Source: Lysobacterales bacterium (GTDB lineage Bacteria > Pseudomonadota > Gammaproteobacteria > Xanthomonadales > Xanthomonadaceae). Taken from it: a stretch of DNA of 59,514 nucleotides. The notes under the pieces were generated by a model. It did not search any database, was not told the origin of the DNA, and worked only from the letters and a program-made list of their open reading frames with translations. Within the stretch, counting starts at the first letter, position 1. The number at the start of each line of letters is the position of its first letter. The stretch spans positions 1 to 59,514 of the forward strand of contig JAFLDZ010000022.1 in assembly GCA_017302135.1 (NCBI GenBank), written 5' to 3'. Shown here in pieces: positions 8,409-17,710 of this stretch. A program made the position numbers and the translations under genes.

Positions 8409-10526
8409 ATGATGTCGAGTCGCGATGCCGATGACGTCGCTGCGGAGCCGTTGATCCGGCTCAGCGGCGTCGGCGCTGTGGTCGCCGAAAAGCTCGCTGC
8501 GCGCGGGCTGTCGACGCTGCAGGACCTGTGGTTCCATCTCCCTCGGCAGTACGAAGATCGCACCGCACTCACGCCGATCCGTGCCCTGCAGTCCGGTCTG
8601 CCGGCGCAGGTCGAAGGCACGGTCGAAGCGGCCGAGCGCAGTTTTCGCGGCCGACCGATGCTGCGCGTCGCGATCGGCGACGGTTCGTATTCGACGCTGG
8701 TGCTGCGGTTCTTCCATTTCCGTTCGCAGCAGGTCGCGCAATTCGCGTCGGGCACGCGGGTGCGCGTCTACGGCACGCCGCGTCCAGGCCAGCATGGTCT
8801 GGAGATCGTGCATCCGAGTTATCGCATCCTCGGCGGCACTGCCGATGCTGGCGATCCCGCGCTGAGCGATCGGCTCGATCCGATCTATCCCGCGATCGAA
8901 GGCGTGGGTCCGGCGGTGTTGCGCAAATTGATTGGTCAGGCGCTGCAGCGTTTGCCGGACGAACGAGCGCTCGAACTGCTGCCGGCCGATGTGCTCGTGC
9001 GCGAGCTGCTCTGCGCTGGGTTTCCCTCGCTGCGGGAAGCGTTGCTGACCTTGCATCGGCCGCCGCAGGGCAGCGATCTGCAGGCGCTGTTGGCCGGCAC
9101 GCATCCCGCGCAGCGGCGGCTGGCATTGGAAGAACTGCTCGCGCATCACCTCAGTCTGCGCAGACAGCGTATCGCGATGCAGGCGCATACCGCCCCCGTG
9201 CTGCGTGGAGGAAAACGTGTGCTGGCGCTGCGAAAAGCGCTTCCGTTCGCGCTGACCAAAGCGCAGCAGCGCGTGTTCGCCGAAATCCGCGACGACCTCG
9301 CCAAGCCGATGCCGATGTTGCGGTTGGTGCAGGGCGATGTCGGCAGCGGCAAAACGGTGGTCGCGGCGATGGCGGCGATGCTGGCGATCGACGAAGGCCG
9401 ACAGGCGGCGTTGATGGCGCCGACCGAGCTGCTCGCGGAGCAGCATCTCGCGAACCTGCGCGGCTGGCTGGAACCATTGGGCGTGCGCGTGGTGTGGCTG
9501 GCGGGCAAAGTCACCGGCAAGGCGCGCGAAGCTGCTCTCGCGGAAATCGCTGGCGGCACCGCGCAGTTGGTGGTCGGCACCCACGCGTTGATGCAGGAAG
9601 GCGTGGCGTTCCGCGATCTCGCGCTGGCTATCGTCGATGAACAGCACCGCTTCGGTGTCCATCAGCGCCTTGCGCTGCGCGACAAAGGCAGCTCCGGCAC
9701 GAACGTGCCTCACCAACTGGTGATGACTGCGACACCGATCCCGCGCACCTTGGCGATGGCGGCGTACGCCGACCTCGATGTGTCTGCCATCGATGAACTG
9801 CCGCCGGGGCGCACACCGGTGCAGACCGTGGTGCTCAGCGCCGAGCGCCGGCCGGAATTGATCGAGCGTATCCGTAGCGCCTGTGCCGAGGGTCGTCAGG
9901 CGTATTGGGTGTGCACACTGATCGACGACAGCGACGAAGTCGTCGCACAGGCGGCGCAGAGCACCTACGAAGCATTGACGCAGCAGATTCCGGAACTCCG
10001 GATCGCGCTCGTGCATGGACGGATGAAGGCAGGCGAGAAGCAGAAGACGATGGCCGCGTTCAAGGCCGGCGAAGTGCAACTGCTGGTGGCGACGACGGTG
10101 ATCGAAGTGGGGGTGGACGTGCCCAACGCATCGTTGATGATCATCGAGAACGCCGAGCGACTGGGTCTCGCGCAGTTGCATCAGCTGCGTGGTCGAGTGG
10201 GGCGCGGCAGCACGGCGTCGAGCTGCGTATTGCTGTATCAGGCGCCGCTGTCGCAGATGGCGCGGCAGCGCCTGGCGACGATGCGCGAAACCAACGACGG
10301 TTTCGTCATCGCGGAGCGGGATCTGCAGTTGCGCGGGCCGGGCGAATTGCTTGGTACCCGTCAGACCGGCATCGCGGCATTCCGCATCGCCGATCTCGGT
10401 CGCGACGCTGCGCTGCTGCCAACGGTTCAGCGCATCGGTGAGGCCTTGATGTCGTCATCGCCCGATCTGGCCGAGCGCGTCACCGAGCGCTGGATCGGCG
10501 GCGCCGCACGCTATGCGAGTGCCTGA
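8409..10526 (+). CDS. recG: ATP-dependent DNA helicase RecG
   Basis: 705 residues. RecG regresses stalled forks and processes Holliday junctions and R-loops. The N-terminal wedge/OB region (from about residue 15, RLSGVGAVVAEKLAARGL) is followed by the SF2 motor: Walker A GDVGSGKTVVAA, the DEQH box in VDEQHRFGV, TATPIPRTLAM, and the C-terminal TTVIEVGVDVPNA and QLRGRVGRG. The first two codons are ATG ATG, so the start may be 8409 or 8412. It begins 30 nt after ridA and is probably cotranscribed with it. Confidence 0.97.
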   Translation: MMSSRDADDVAAEPLIRLSGVGAVVAEKLAARGLSTLQDLWFHLPRQYEDRTALTPIRALQSGLPAQVEGTVEAAERSFRGRPMLRVAIGDGSYSTLVLRFFHFRSQQVAQFASGTRVRVYGTPRPGQHGLEIVHPSYRILGGTADAGDPALSDRLDPIYPAIEGVGPAVLRKLIGQALQRLPDERALELLPADVLVRELLCAGFPSLREALLTLHRPPQGSDLQALLAGTHPAQRRLALEELLAHHLSLRRQRIAMQAHTAPVLRGGKRVLALRKALPFALTKAQQRVFAEIRDDLAKPMPMLRLVQGDVGSGKTVVAAMAAMLAIDEGRQAALMAPTELLAEQHLANLRGWLEPLGVRVVWLAGKVTGKAREAALAEIAGGTAQLVVGTHALMQEGVAFRDLALAIVDEQHRFGVHQRLALRDKGSSGTNVPHQLVMTATPIPRTLAMAAYADLDVSAIDELPPGRTPVQTVVLSAERRPELIERIRSACAEGRQAYWVCTLIDDSDEVVAQAAQSTYEALTQQIPELRIALVHGRMKAGEKQKTMAAFKAGEVQLLVATTVIEVGVDVPNASLMIIENAERLGLAQLHQLRGRVGRGSTASSCVLLYQAPLSQMARQRLATMRETNDGFVIAERDLQLRGPGELLGTRQTGIAAFRIADLGRDAALLPTVQRIGEALMSSSPDLAERVTERWIGGAARYASA

Positions 10527-10532
10527 TCGGCT

Positions 10533-10895
10533 TCAGCACAGGGTGTCATCGCCGGCACCTGACAACGGGCAATAGATATCGTGCAGGGTCTGGATGAGTT
10601 TATGCACCGGTCCCTCGGTCACCGAGTAATAGACATTCTGCGATTCGCGCCGGGTCTGCACCCAACCACCCTCGCGCAGCACCGCGAGATGCTGGGATAA
10701 CGCCGACTGGCTCAGTTCGATCTCGGCGTTGATCTCGCCCACGGTCTTTTCGCTGTCGATGAGCATGCACATGACCCGCAGCCGCTGCGGGTTCGACAAC
10801 GCCTTCAACAGTTCTGCGGCCTGTTCCGCCTGCGCTTGCATCTGTGTGCCCAGCATCGTCTGTGCCGGTTTCTTGCGTGACGTGGCTGCGGCCAT
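10533..10895 (-). CDS. bigR: BigR-like ArsR/SmtB family repressor, sulfide/persulfide-responsive
   Basis: 120 residues from the chosen start (MAAATSRKK); an in-frame start 39 nt upstream would run into the rhodanese gene. It is a winged-helix ArsR family protein: LLKALSNPQRLRVMCMLID, then the recognition helix LSQSALSQHLAVLREGGW. Two cysteines, Cys43 and Cys109 (IYCPLSG), sit almost exactly where BigR of Xylella and Agrobacterium has Cys42 and Cys108, whose disulfide or polysulfide bridge relieves repression. The start lies 3 nt after the rhodanese stop, so the two form an operon. The likely target is the inverted repeat at 11326-11351. The BigR assignment rests on the cysteine pair and the sulfur-gene context. 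Confidence 0.87.
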   Translation of the reverse strand: MAAATSRKKPAQTMLGTQMQAQAEQAAELLKALSNPQRLRVMCMLIDSEKTVGEINAEIELSQSALSQHLAVLREGGWVQTRRESQNVYYSVTEGPVHKLIQTLHDIYCPLSGAGDDTLC

Positions 10896-10897
10896 GC

Positions 10898-11287
10898 TCA
10901 GGCGCCCTCCACGGAGCCACCGTCCGCAGTCCATTGCAGATAGCCGCCGGCCAAAGACAGTGGGCGATCGAAGCCCAACCGCTTCAGTGCTTCTGCCGCC
11001 AGCGCCGAACGCCCCCCGGTACGGCAGTAGAGGATCACCGGTTCGCGGCGGTGCGACAGGTGCGGGTCGGTCTTGAAGTTGAGGGCGGGGTGGCCGTCGA
11101 CCTGGAATTCCAGCACGCCGCGCGGAATGTTCACCGCGCCGGGCAGGTGCCCGGCCGCGAATTCCTCGGGTTCGCGCACGTCGATCACCGGCATGCCGCT
11201 GGCCTGCATGGCGAGGAGACGACTGGTATCGATTTCTTCGATCACGGCCCGCGCTTGGGCCACCAGATCCTGGGCGGTGTACGTCAT
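10898..11287 (-). CDS. Single-domain rhodanese (sulfurtransferase)
   Basis: 129 residues from ATG 11287, which has a GAGGAG ribosome binding site; upstream in-frame starts lack one. Rhodaneses move sulfane sulfur from persulfide or thiosulfate donors to acceptors such as glutathione, sulfite or cyanide. VIDVREPEEFAAGHLPGAVNIP is the CH2A-type hallmark, and the active-site loop CRTGGR carries Cys88. It is the first gene of the repressor operon and divergent from the sulfide:quinone oxidoreductase. In sulfide-oxidation operons such rhodaneses usually handle the persulfide made by SQR. Confidence 0.93.
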   Translation of the reverse strand: MTYTAQDLVAQARAVIEEIDTSRLLAMQASGMPVIDVREPEEFAAGHLPGAVNIPRGVLEFQVDGHPALNFKTDPHLSHRREPVILYCRTGGRSALAAEALKRLGFDRPLSLAGGYLQWTADGGSVEGA

Positions 11288-11308
11288 CGAAGGCTCCTCG
11301 GTGGGTGG

Positions 11309-11361
11309 TTGACAGTCTAGCAAAGTCTAATTAAGATAACTCTAAATTAGAAAACAATCAA
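11309..11361. promoter_or_regulatory. Overlapping divergent promoters with an AT-rich inverted repeat (probable BigR operator)
   Basis: Plus strand, toward SQR: TTGACA at 11309-11314, 17 bp, TAAGAT at 11332-11337. Minus strand, toward the rhodanese: TTGATT (11361-11356), 17 bp, TATCTT (11338-11333). The two -10 elements overlap. A perfect inverted repeat, TCTAATT (11326-11332) and AATTAGA (11345-11351) with a 12-bp spacer, covers both. This AT-rich patch stands out in a GC-rich region. One bound repressor could shut both promoters. Confidence 0.75.
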
Positions 11362-11386
11362 CAGTAGTTGATACCCGGGAGGGGCC

Positions 11387-12655
11387 ATGAGCAATATCGT
11401 TGTGATCGGAGCGGGTCTGGCAGGAATGAGTGCGGCCTACGAGCTTCGCGAGTTTCTCGGCAAAGGGCATGACATCACGGTGATCGGCGACAGCGACCGA
11501 TTCAGCTTCAATCCGTCCAACCCGTGGGTGGCAGTGGGTTGGCGCAAGCCGGGCGACATCACGCTGCAGGCGGGCGACCACCTATCCAAGAAGGGCATTG
11601 GTTTTCGTGCCGACGGCGTGGCGAAAATCGAAGCCGACGCCCACCGCGTGCATACCGGCGGCGGTGAAATCCTCCCCTACGACTATCTGTTGATCTGTAC
11701 CGGGCCGAAGCTCGCCTTCGACGAAGTCCCGGGCAGCGGGCCCGACGGCCATACGCTGTCGGTCTGCACCACGCCGCACGCCCAGCATGCCTGGGATGCC
11801 TATCAGGAATTCCTCAAAGCACCGGGCCCGATCGTGGTGGGTGCGATGGCCGGTGCCAGTTGCTTCGGCCCGGCCTACGAGTTCGCGATGATCCTCGATG
11901 CGGATCTGCGCAAACGCAAGCTGCGCGACAAGGTGCCGATGACGTTCGTGACCAGCGAGCCTTACATCGGCCATATGGGCCTCGGTGGCGTCGGTGATTC
12001 CAAAGGCCTGATGGAATCGGAAATGCGCCAGCGGCACATCAAGTGGATCACGAATGCGAAGGTCAAGGACGTGATCGCCGGCGAGATGCATGTTGTCGAA
12101 CACGACGACAGCGCACAGCCGGTGAAAGAACACGCATTGAAATTCTCGTATTCGATGATGCTGCCGGCGTTCCGTGGCGTGGATGCGGTGGCGGCGGTCG
12201 AAGGCCTTTGCAACCCGCGCGGCTTCGTGCTGGTGGATTCGCACCAGCGCAGCCCGAAATTTCCGAAGATCTTCGCCGCAGGTGTCTGCGTGGCGATTCC
12301 GCCGGTAGAAGTCACGCCGATCCCGACCGGTGCGCCCAAGACCGGCTTCATGATCGAGTCGATGGTCACCACCATCGTGCGCAACATCGAGGCCGAACTG
12401 AAAGGCGAGCCGGCCACGTTCGAAGGGACATGGAATGCGGTCTGCCTCGCCGATATGGGCGATACCGGCGCCGCATTCGTGGCGCTGCCGCAGATCCCCC
12501 CGCGCAACGTCACCTGGACCAAGATCGGCAAATGGGTGCATGTGGCGAAGATCGCCTTCGAGAAATACTTCCTCTACAAGATGCGCAACGGTACCAGCGA
12601 GCCGATCTACGAGAAATACGTGCTCAGTGCGCTCGGTATCGAACGATTGAAATAA
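11387..12655 (+). CDS. sqr: Sulfide:quinone oxidoreductase
   Basis: 422 residues; the start follows GGGAGGGG. The enzyme oxidises sulfide to sulfane sulfur at the membrane face and reduces quinone. The FAD-binding motif VVIGAGLAGMSAAYEL is at the N-terminus. Cys127, Cys159 and Cys353 fall within three residues of the three redox cysteines of the Acidithiobacillus enzyme (128, 160, 356). PIPTGAPKTGFMIESM and the C-terminal amphipathic region (WVHVAKIAFEKYFLYKMRNG), used for membrane attachment, are also present. It is the first gene of a nine-gene same-strand run ending at 19542. A flavocytochrome c sulfide dehydrogenase subunit is less likely given the three cysteines and the absence of a cytochrome gene. 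Confidence 0.93.
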   Translation: MSNIVVIGAGLAGMSAAYELREFLGKGHDITVIGDSDRFSFNPSNPWVAVGWRKPGDITLQAGDHLSKKGIGFRADGVAKIEADAHRVHTGGGEILPYDYLLICTGPKLAFDEVPGSGPDGHTLSVCTTPHAQHAWDAYQEFLKAPGPIVVGAMAGASCFGPAYEFAMILDADLRKRKLRDKVPMTFVTSEPYIGHMGLGGVGDSKGLMESEMRQRHIKWITNAKVKDVIAGEMHVVEHDDSAQPVKEHALKFSYSMMLPAFRGVDAVAAVEGLCNPRGFVLVDSHQRSPKFPKIFAAGVCVAIPPVEVTPIPTGAPKTGFMIESMVTTIVRNIEAELKGEPATFEGTWNAVCLADMGDTGAAFVALPQIPPRNVTWTKIGKWVHVAKIAFEKYFLYKMRNGTSEPIYEKYVLSALGIERLK

Positions 12656-12683
12656 CCATTCGAATCACTTCTGGAGCATAGAC

Positions 12684-12887
12684 ATGAATCTTGACCGTGC
12701 CGTGATGGCGTTCGCCGGCGTGATGATCCTGGTCAGCATCGCGCTGACCCATTTCGTTTCGCCGTGGTTCTGGCTGTTCACCGCGTTCATCGGCGTGAAC
12801 CTGTTCCAGGCCAGTTTCACTGGATTCTGCCCTGCGGCCATCATTTTCAGGAAATTCGGAGTGGCCGGCGGATGCGCGTTCAAGTGA
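12684..12887 (+). CDS. DUF2892/YgaP-like small membrane protein
   Basis: 67 residues with two hydrophobic segments (about 6-24 and 30-50) and a conserved C-terminal stretch, TGFCPAAIIFRKFG, with Cys49 followed by Pro. This matches the DUF2892 family, which forms the membrane part of YgaP, a membrane rhodanese of E. coli. Here it is encoded alone, while a separate rhodanese lies across the divergent promoter. Its role is unknown; involvement in membrane sulfane-sulfur handling is inferred from context. It overlaps the start of the next gene by 16 nt. Confidence 0.85.
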   Translation: MNLDRAVMAFAGVMILVSIALTHFVSPWFWLFTAFIGVNLFQASFTGFCPAAIIFRKFGVAGGCAFK

Positions 12888-13963
12888 TCCATTCGATGCG
12901 TCCGTTCGTACTGGCGTCGCTTGTCCTGGCGCTGGCAGCCTGCGGCAGCGACGAAGCCGCGCGCGAAAGCGCACCGCTGCCGAAGCTGGATACGTTCACC
13001 GTCGCCGCTGGCGATGCGCAGGCGGGCCGCAGTTGGGATGGCGTGGTCGAAGCCGTGCGTGAAGCGGTGTTGTCGGCGCAGACCAGCGGCCGGGTCACGG
13101 CGGTCGATGTCGATGTGAACGATCGGGTTGTCGCCGGACAGACGCTGCTGCGCCTGTCCGTGGTCGAACAGCAGGCGGGCGTGGATGCCGCGCGTGCGCA
13201 GCTGCGCGCGGCGGAGGCCTCCGCAGTCGAAGCAGAGCGCAACTACCAGCGTTTCGCATCACTGGTGAAAGACAACTATGTCTCGCGCGCGCAGCTCGAT
13301 CAGGCGCGAGCCGGGCGCGATGCCGCCAATGCCGCGCGCGACGCCGCGCGTGCACAGTTGGCGTCGGCAGGTCAGGGCGCCGAATACACGATGGTGCGCG
13401 CGCCTTATGCCGGCATCATTGCGGCGCGCACCGTCGAACCGGGCGAAGCGGTCGGCCCGGGGCAAGCGCTGTTGACGGTCTACGCACCGGAGGATCTGCG
13501 CATCGAGGTGCGGGTGCCGCAGTCCGATGCCGAGGCGATCCGCGTTCAACCGGGCGCCAGGGTGATCTTCGATGGCGGTGCATCGATCGATGCGCGCCAA
13601 GTGGTGGTCTACCCCAGCGCCGATCCGCTCAGCCACAGCGTTGTGGTGCGGGTCTTGTTGCCCCGGATGCAGACGCCGGTGGCGCCGGGCACGACGGCGA
13701 AGGTCGTGTTCCCGATCCACAGCAGCGACAAGCGTCTCCGGATTCCCGAAGCCGCAATCGTCCGTCGCGGCGAATTGACCGGCGCGTATGTATTGAAAGA
13801 CGGCACGTTGACGCTGCGCCAACTGCGCCTCGGTACGCGCGAAGGCGAGACTGTGGAAGCGTTGGCCGGTCTGCGTCCGGGCGATGTCGTTGCCCGCGAT
13901 CCCGAAGCCGCACTGCAGGCGTTGAAGCGTCAGCGCGAGGCCAGTGGTGCCGGTCATGGCTGA
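12872..13963 (+). CDS. RND efflux periplasmic adaptor lipoprotein (membrane fusion protein)
   Basis: 363 residues if started at 12872 (GGAG 10 nt upstream, overlapping the previous gene); ATG 12896 would give a 16-residue signal peptide ending in the same lipobox LALAAC. Adaptor features follow: an N-terminal barrel-sandwich half (GRVTAVDVDVNDRVVAGQTLLRL), an alpha-helical hairpin (RAQLRAAEASAVEAERNYQRFASLVKD, given in part), then VRAPYAGIIAARTVEPGEAVGPGQ and a beta-barrel region. It links an inner-membrane RND pump to an outer-membrane channel. No TolC-like gene is nearby, so the channel must come from elsewhere. It overlaps the permease gene by 8 nt. Confidence 0.92.
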   Translation: MRVQVIHSMRPFVLASLVLALAACGSDEAARESAPLPKLDTFTVAAGDAQAGRSWDGVVEAVREAVLSAQTSGRVTAVDVDVNDRVVAGQTLLRLSVVEQQAGVDAARAQLRAAEASAVEAERNYQRFASLVKDNYVSRAQLDQARAGRDAANAARDAARAQLASAGQGAEYTMVRAPYAGIIAARTVEPGEAVGPGQALLTVYAPEDLRIEVRVPQSDAEAIRVQPGARVIFDGGASIDARQVVVYPSADPLSHSVVVRVLLPRMQTPVAPGTTAKVVFPIHSSDKRLRIPEAAIVRRGELTGAYVLKDGTLTLRQLRLGTREGETVEALAGLRPGDVVARDPEAALQALKRQREASGAGHG

Positions 13964-16900
13964 AACCGCACAGCCTCGGCTCGGTTTGTCCGGTCGTCTC
14001 GCCAGCACGTTCCAGGCCAACCCGCTGACGCCGATCCTCGCCTTGATGGGTCTGATGCTCGGCCTGGTCGCGGTGCTGATCACGCCGCGCGAGGAAGAGC
14101 CGCAGATCGATGTGACCATGGCCAACGTGTTCGTGCCGTTTCCCGGCGCGAGCGCGCGCGATGTCGAACAACTGGTGAGTTATCCGCTGGAACAGAAGCT
14201 GTCGGAGATCGAAGGCGTCAAGCACGTCTATTCGATCAGCCGTCCGGGCATGGCGGTGCTGACGGTCGAGTACACCGTCGGCGTCGAGCGCCAGCCGGCG
14301 ATCGTGCGCCTGTACAACCAGGTGTTCTCGAATGCGGATTGGTTGCCGCAGGGCGTCGGCATCGGCCAGCCGTTGATCAAACCGAAGGGCATCGACGATG
14401 TGCCGGTGATGGCGCTGACGTTGTGGTCGGACGATCCGGCGACCGGCGTCGAATCGCTGGGCGCGGTTGCGCGCACGCTGGAAACCGAAATCAAGCGCAC
14501 GCCGGGAACGCGCGATGTCTACACCATCGGCGCGCCGGATCGCGTGGTCGCGGTGACGCTGGATCCGGCGCGTCTGGCCGCGTTCGGGATGACCGTCGGC
14601 GAGGTCGCGCAGTCGCTGCAGGCGGCGAACGTGGTGCAGCACGTCGGCGAACGCGTCGGCGGGAATCTCGCCACGCCGGTCACCGCCGGCCGTTTCCTCG
14701 CGAGCCGCGACGAGGTCGCCGAATTGATTCTCGGCGTACACGCCGGAAAGCCGGTGAAGCTGGCCGATGTCGCCGAGGTGCGCGCAGGCATCGATGTGCC
14801 ATCGAGTTACGTCTGGCACGGTGCACCGGCAGGAATGCCGGGGCCGAAGGCGGGCATCGCGCCCGCGCTCACGATCGCCGTGGCCAAGAAGCCCGGCAGC
14901 AACGCCGCCGACATCACGACATCGGTCGCCGAACGCATCGAACAACTGCGTGGCGAACTCATTCCCGAGGGCATGCATGTCGAAGTCGTGCGCGACTACG
15001 GCCAGACCGCGACCGACAAGGCGCAGAAGCTGATCCAGAAACTGTTCTTCGCGACCATGTCGGTGGTATTGCTGGTGCTGTTCGCGCTGGGCAAGCGCGA
15101 AGCGGTGGTGGTGGGCGCTGCGGTGGTGCTGACGCTGGCGTTGACCCTGTTCGCATCCTGGGCGATGGGCTTCACGCTCAACCGAGTGTCGCTGTTCGCG
15201 CTGATCTTCTCGATCGGCATCCTCGTCGACGACGCGATCGTCGTGGTCGAGAACATCCATCGGCACATGGCGCGCGGCGGCAAGACGCTGCGCGAAGCGA
15301 TTCCGCCCGCAGTCGATGAAGTGGGTGGCCCGACCATCCTCGCCACGTTCACGGTGATCGCGGCGCTGCTGCCGATGGCCTTCGTCAGCGGCCTGATGGG
15401 CCCTTACATGCGGCCGATTCCGATCAATGCATCGGTGGGCATGGTGCTGTCGCTGGCGATCGCGTTGATCGTCACGCCATGGCTGTCGCTGAAACTGCTC
15501 AAACCGCATGTCGAACATGGCGGAGACAAGGGCCCCAGCCGTCTGCATCGGTTGTTCGGACGGGTGTTGACGCCATTTCTGGATGCCGATGAGAACGACG
15601 GCAAACGCGCGTCGCGCCGACGCTTCGCGCTGTTCGGCGGGATGGCGGCGCTGGTCGCGCTGGCGGCGAGTCTCGCGGTGGTGCAACTGGTGGTGCTGAA
15701 GATGCTGCCGTTCGACAACAAATCCGAACTGCAGGTCGTGGTGGACATGCCGGAAGGCAGCACGCTGGAAACCACCAACGCGCTGTTGACCGACCTGGCC
15801 ACGACCGCGTCGACGTTCCCGGAGGTACTGAGTTTCCAGGGCTACGCGGGCACGTCGGCACCGATCAATTTCAACGGTCTGGTGCGCCAGTATTTCCTGC
15901 GCCGAGGCGCCAATGTCGGCGATCTGCAGGTGAACCTGGTCGACAAGCATCATCGCGACCGCAAGAGTCACGACATCGCGCGCGCGATGCGGCCGAAGCT
16001 GGACGCGGTGGGCAAACGTTACGGCGCTTCGGTGAAAGTGGTCGAAGTGCCGCCGGGTCCGCCGGTGCTGTCGCCGCTGGTGGCGGAAGTCTACGGGCCG
16101 GACTACGCGCACAGTCGTGATGTGGCACTGGCGCTCGAACAGCGGCTGCGCAAGACCGACGGTATCGTCGATATCGACACGACGGTCGAGACGCCGTCGC
16201 CGCGCGAAGTGCTGGTGGTGGATCGCGAACGCGCGACACGCCTCGGCATCGCGCAGTCGACCATCGCGAATACGCTGGCCGCTGCGGTCGGCGGCTACGA
16301 TGCGACCTATGTGCAGGATGGCGGCTCGCGCTATCCGAAGCCGGTGCGGCTGCGTACGCCGATCGCCGATCAGTCGGGACTCGATCGTCTGCTCGCGCTG
16401 TCGGTGAAAGGCGGCCAGGGACAGACGGTGGCGCTGTCCGAGGTCGTGAAGGTCGAACGCACACCGTGGGATGGTGCGATCCACCACAAGGATCTGCTGC
16501 CGGTGGTCTATGTGATGGGCGATGAAGCGGGCGAACTCGACAGTCCGCTCTACGGGATGTTCGATATCGTCGGACAGGTCTCCGACAACGAGATCGACGG
16601 TCGCAAACTCGGGCAGTTCTTCATCCGCCAGCCCGCCGAAACCGCCGGTTATGCGATCAAATGGGACGGCGAGTGGCAGATCACCTACGAAACCTTTCGC
16701 GACATGGGCATCGCCTACGCCGCTGGCCTAGTGCTGATCTATCTGCTGATCGTCGCGCAGTTCCGCAGCTATCTGGTGCCGCTGGTGATCATGGCGCCGA
16801 TCCCGATGACCGTGATCGGGGTGATGCCGGGGCATGCGCTGCTCGGCGCGCAGTTCACCGCGACATCGATGATCGGCATGATCGCGCTGGCCGGCATCAT

Positions 16901-17219
16901 CGTGCGCAATTCCATCCTGCTGGTCGACTTCATCAACCAGTCGATCGCGGAAGGTCGTGAGCTGCGCGAAGCGGTGATCGATGCCTGCGCGGTGCGCGCG
17001 CAGCCGATCGTGTTGACCGCCGCCGCGGCGATGCTGGGCGCGTTCTTCATCCTCGACGATCCGATCTTCAACGGGCTGGCGGTGTCGTTGATCTTCGGCA
17101 TTCTGGTCAGCACGGTGTTGACGCTGGTCGTCATTCCGCTGTTGTATTACGTCCTCATCCGGCGCAAGACGGCTGCAAGCGCCGAAGCCGCGCCGCAACA
17201 CCAGGGAGCTGCGACATGA
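13956..17219 (+). CDS. RND family efflux permease
   Basis: 1087 residues from ATG 13956; an in-frame ATG at 13944 is possible but less likely given the overlap pattern. This is a proton-driven inner-membrane pump of the AcrB/HAE or heavy-metal class, with about 12 membrane segments in two halves and two large periplasmic loops. The TM4 proton-relay motif GILVDDAIVVVENI is intact. The substrate cannot be read from the sequence. Between SQR and OsmC under a BigR-type switch, export of a sulfur compound, a metal or an electrophile are all possible. It overlaps the adaptor by 8 nt and OsmC by 4 nt (ATGA). Confidence 0.93.
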   Translation: MAETAQPRLGLSGRLASTFQANPLTPILALMGLMLGLVAVLITPREEEPQIDVTMANVFVPFPGASARDVEQLVSYPLEQKLSEIEGVKHVYSISRPGMAVLTVEYTVGVERQPAIVRLYNQVFSNADWLPQGVGIGQPLIKPKGIDDVPVMALTLWSDDPATGVESLGAVARTLETEIKRTPGTRDVYTIGAPDRVVAVTLDPARLAAFGMTVGEVAQSLQAANVVQHVGERVGGNLATPVTAGRFLASRDEVAELILGVHAGKPVKLADVAEVRAGIDVPSSYVWHGAPAGMPGPKAGIAPALTIAVAKKPGSNAADITTSVAERIEQLRGELIPEGMHVEVVRDYGQTATDKAQKLIQKLFFATMSVVLLVLFALGKREAVVVGAAVVLTLALTLFASWAMGFTLNRVSLFALIFSIGILVDDAIVVVENIHRHMARGGKTLREAIPPAVDEVGGPTILATFTVIAALLPMAFVSGLMGPYMRPIPINASVGMVLSLAIALIVTPWLSLKLLKPHVEHGGDKGPSRLHRLFGRVLTPFLDADENDGKRASRRRFALFGGMAALVALAASLAVVQLVVLKMLPFDNKSELQVVVDMPEGSTLETTNALLTDLATTASTFPEVLSFQGYAGTSAPINFNGLVRQYFLRRGANVGDLQVNLVDKHHRDRKSHDIARAMRPKLDAVGKRYGASVKVVEVPPGPPVLSPLVAEVYGPDYAHSRDVALALEQRLRKTDGIVDIDTTVETPSPREVLVVDRERATRLGIAQSTIANTLAAAVGGYDATYVQDGGSRYPKPVRLRTPIADQSGLDRLLALSVKGGQGQTVALSEVVKVERTPWDGAIHHKDLLPVVYVMGDEAGELDSPLYGMFDIVGQVSDNEIDGRKLGQFFIRQPAETAGYAIKWDGEWQITYETFRDMGIAYAAGLVLIYLLIVAQFRSYLVPLVIMAPIPMTVIGVMPGHALLGAQFTATSMIGMIALAGIIVRNSILLVDFINQSIAEGRELREAVIDACAVRAQPIVLTAAAAMLGAFFILDDPIFNGLAVSLIFGILVSTVLTLVVIPLLYYVLIRRKTAASAEAAPQHQGAAT

Positions 17220-17683
17220 GCGAAGACGACGGTATCCGCATCGTGCTGGAGCAGGAAGGCCCGTACGCCTTCAAGGTGAGCTTCGATGGCACCGCGCTGG
17301 AGGCCCTGCACACCGACGAGCCCGCACCGCTCGGCGAGGGCAGTGGCCCGAATCCTTCGGCGCTGCTGCTGGCCGGCATCGCGAACTGTCTTGGCGCCAG
17401 CCTGTTGTTCGCGCTGCGCAAATTCAAGAACGCGCCGGGCCCGATCCGTGCCGAGATCGTCGCGAAGAAGGGCCGCAACGCGGAAGGCCGCTGGCGCATC
17501 CCGCATGCGGATGTCGCGATCCATCTGTCCGACAAGGCCGCCGATCTGGAACATTTCGATCGCGTCCTCGCCCAGTTCGAGCAGTTCTGCATCGTGACCC
17601 AGAGCGTGCGCGATGGCGTGTCTGTGGATGTGCGCGTGATCGATGTCGACGGTACTGTGCACGTACCGGCAACGCAGGCTTGA
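17216..17683 (+). CDS. OsmC family peroxiredoxin-like protein
   Basis: 155 residues. OsmC/Ohr proteins reduce organic hydroperoxides, and some act on persulfides, using two thiols. Cys58 (LAGIANCLGASL) and Cys125 (EQFCIVTQSVRDG) are in the conserved positions. Its ATG overlaps the permease stop (ATGA), so it is translationally coupled. Within this operon a role in persulfide or hydroperoxide reduction fits, possibly reduced by the thioredoxin encoded 0.7 kb downstream; that link is inferred. Confidence 0.9.
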   Translation: MSEDDGIRIVLEQEGPYAFKVSFDGTALEALHTDEPAPLGEGSGPNPSALLLAGIANCLGASLLFALRKFKNAPGPIRAEIVAKKGRNAEGRWRIPHADVAIHLSDKAADLEHFDRVLAQFEQFCIVTQSVRDGVSVDVRVIDVDGTVHVPATQA

Positions 17684-17710
17684 GCGCACAACCACAGGAA
17701 GAAGGCCGCC

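Noticed and set aside
13629..16487. 952-residue open frame on the minus strand
   Set aside because: Antisense to the RND adaptor and permease; no recognisable domain and His/Arg-rich composition.
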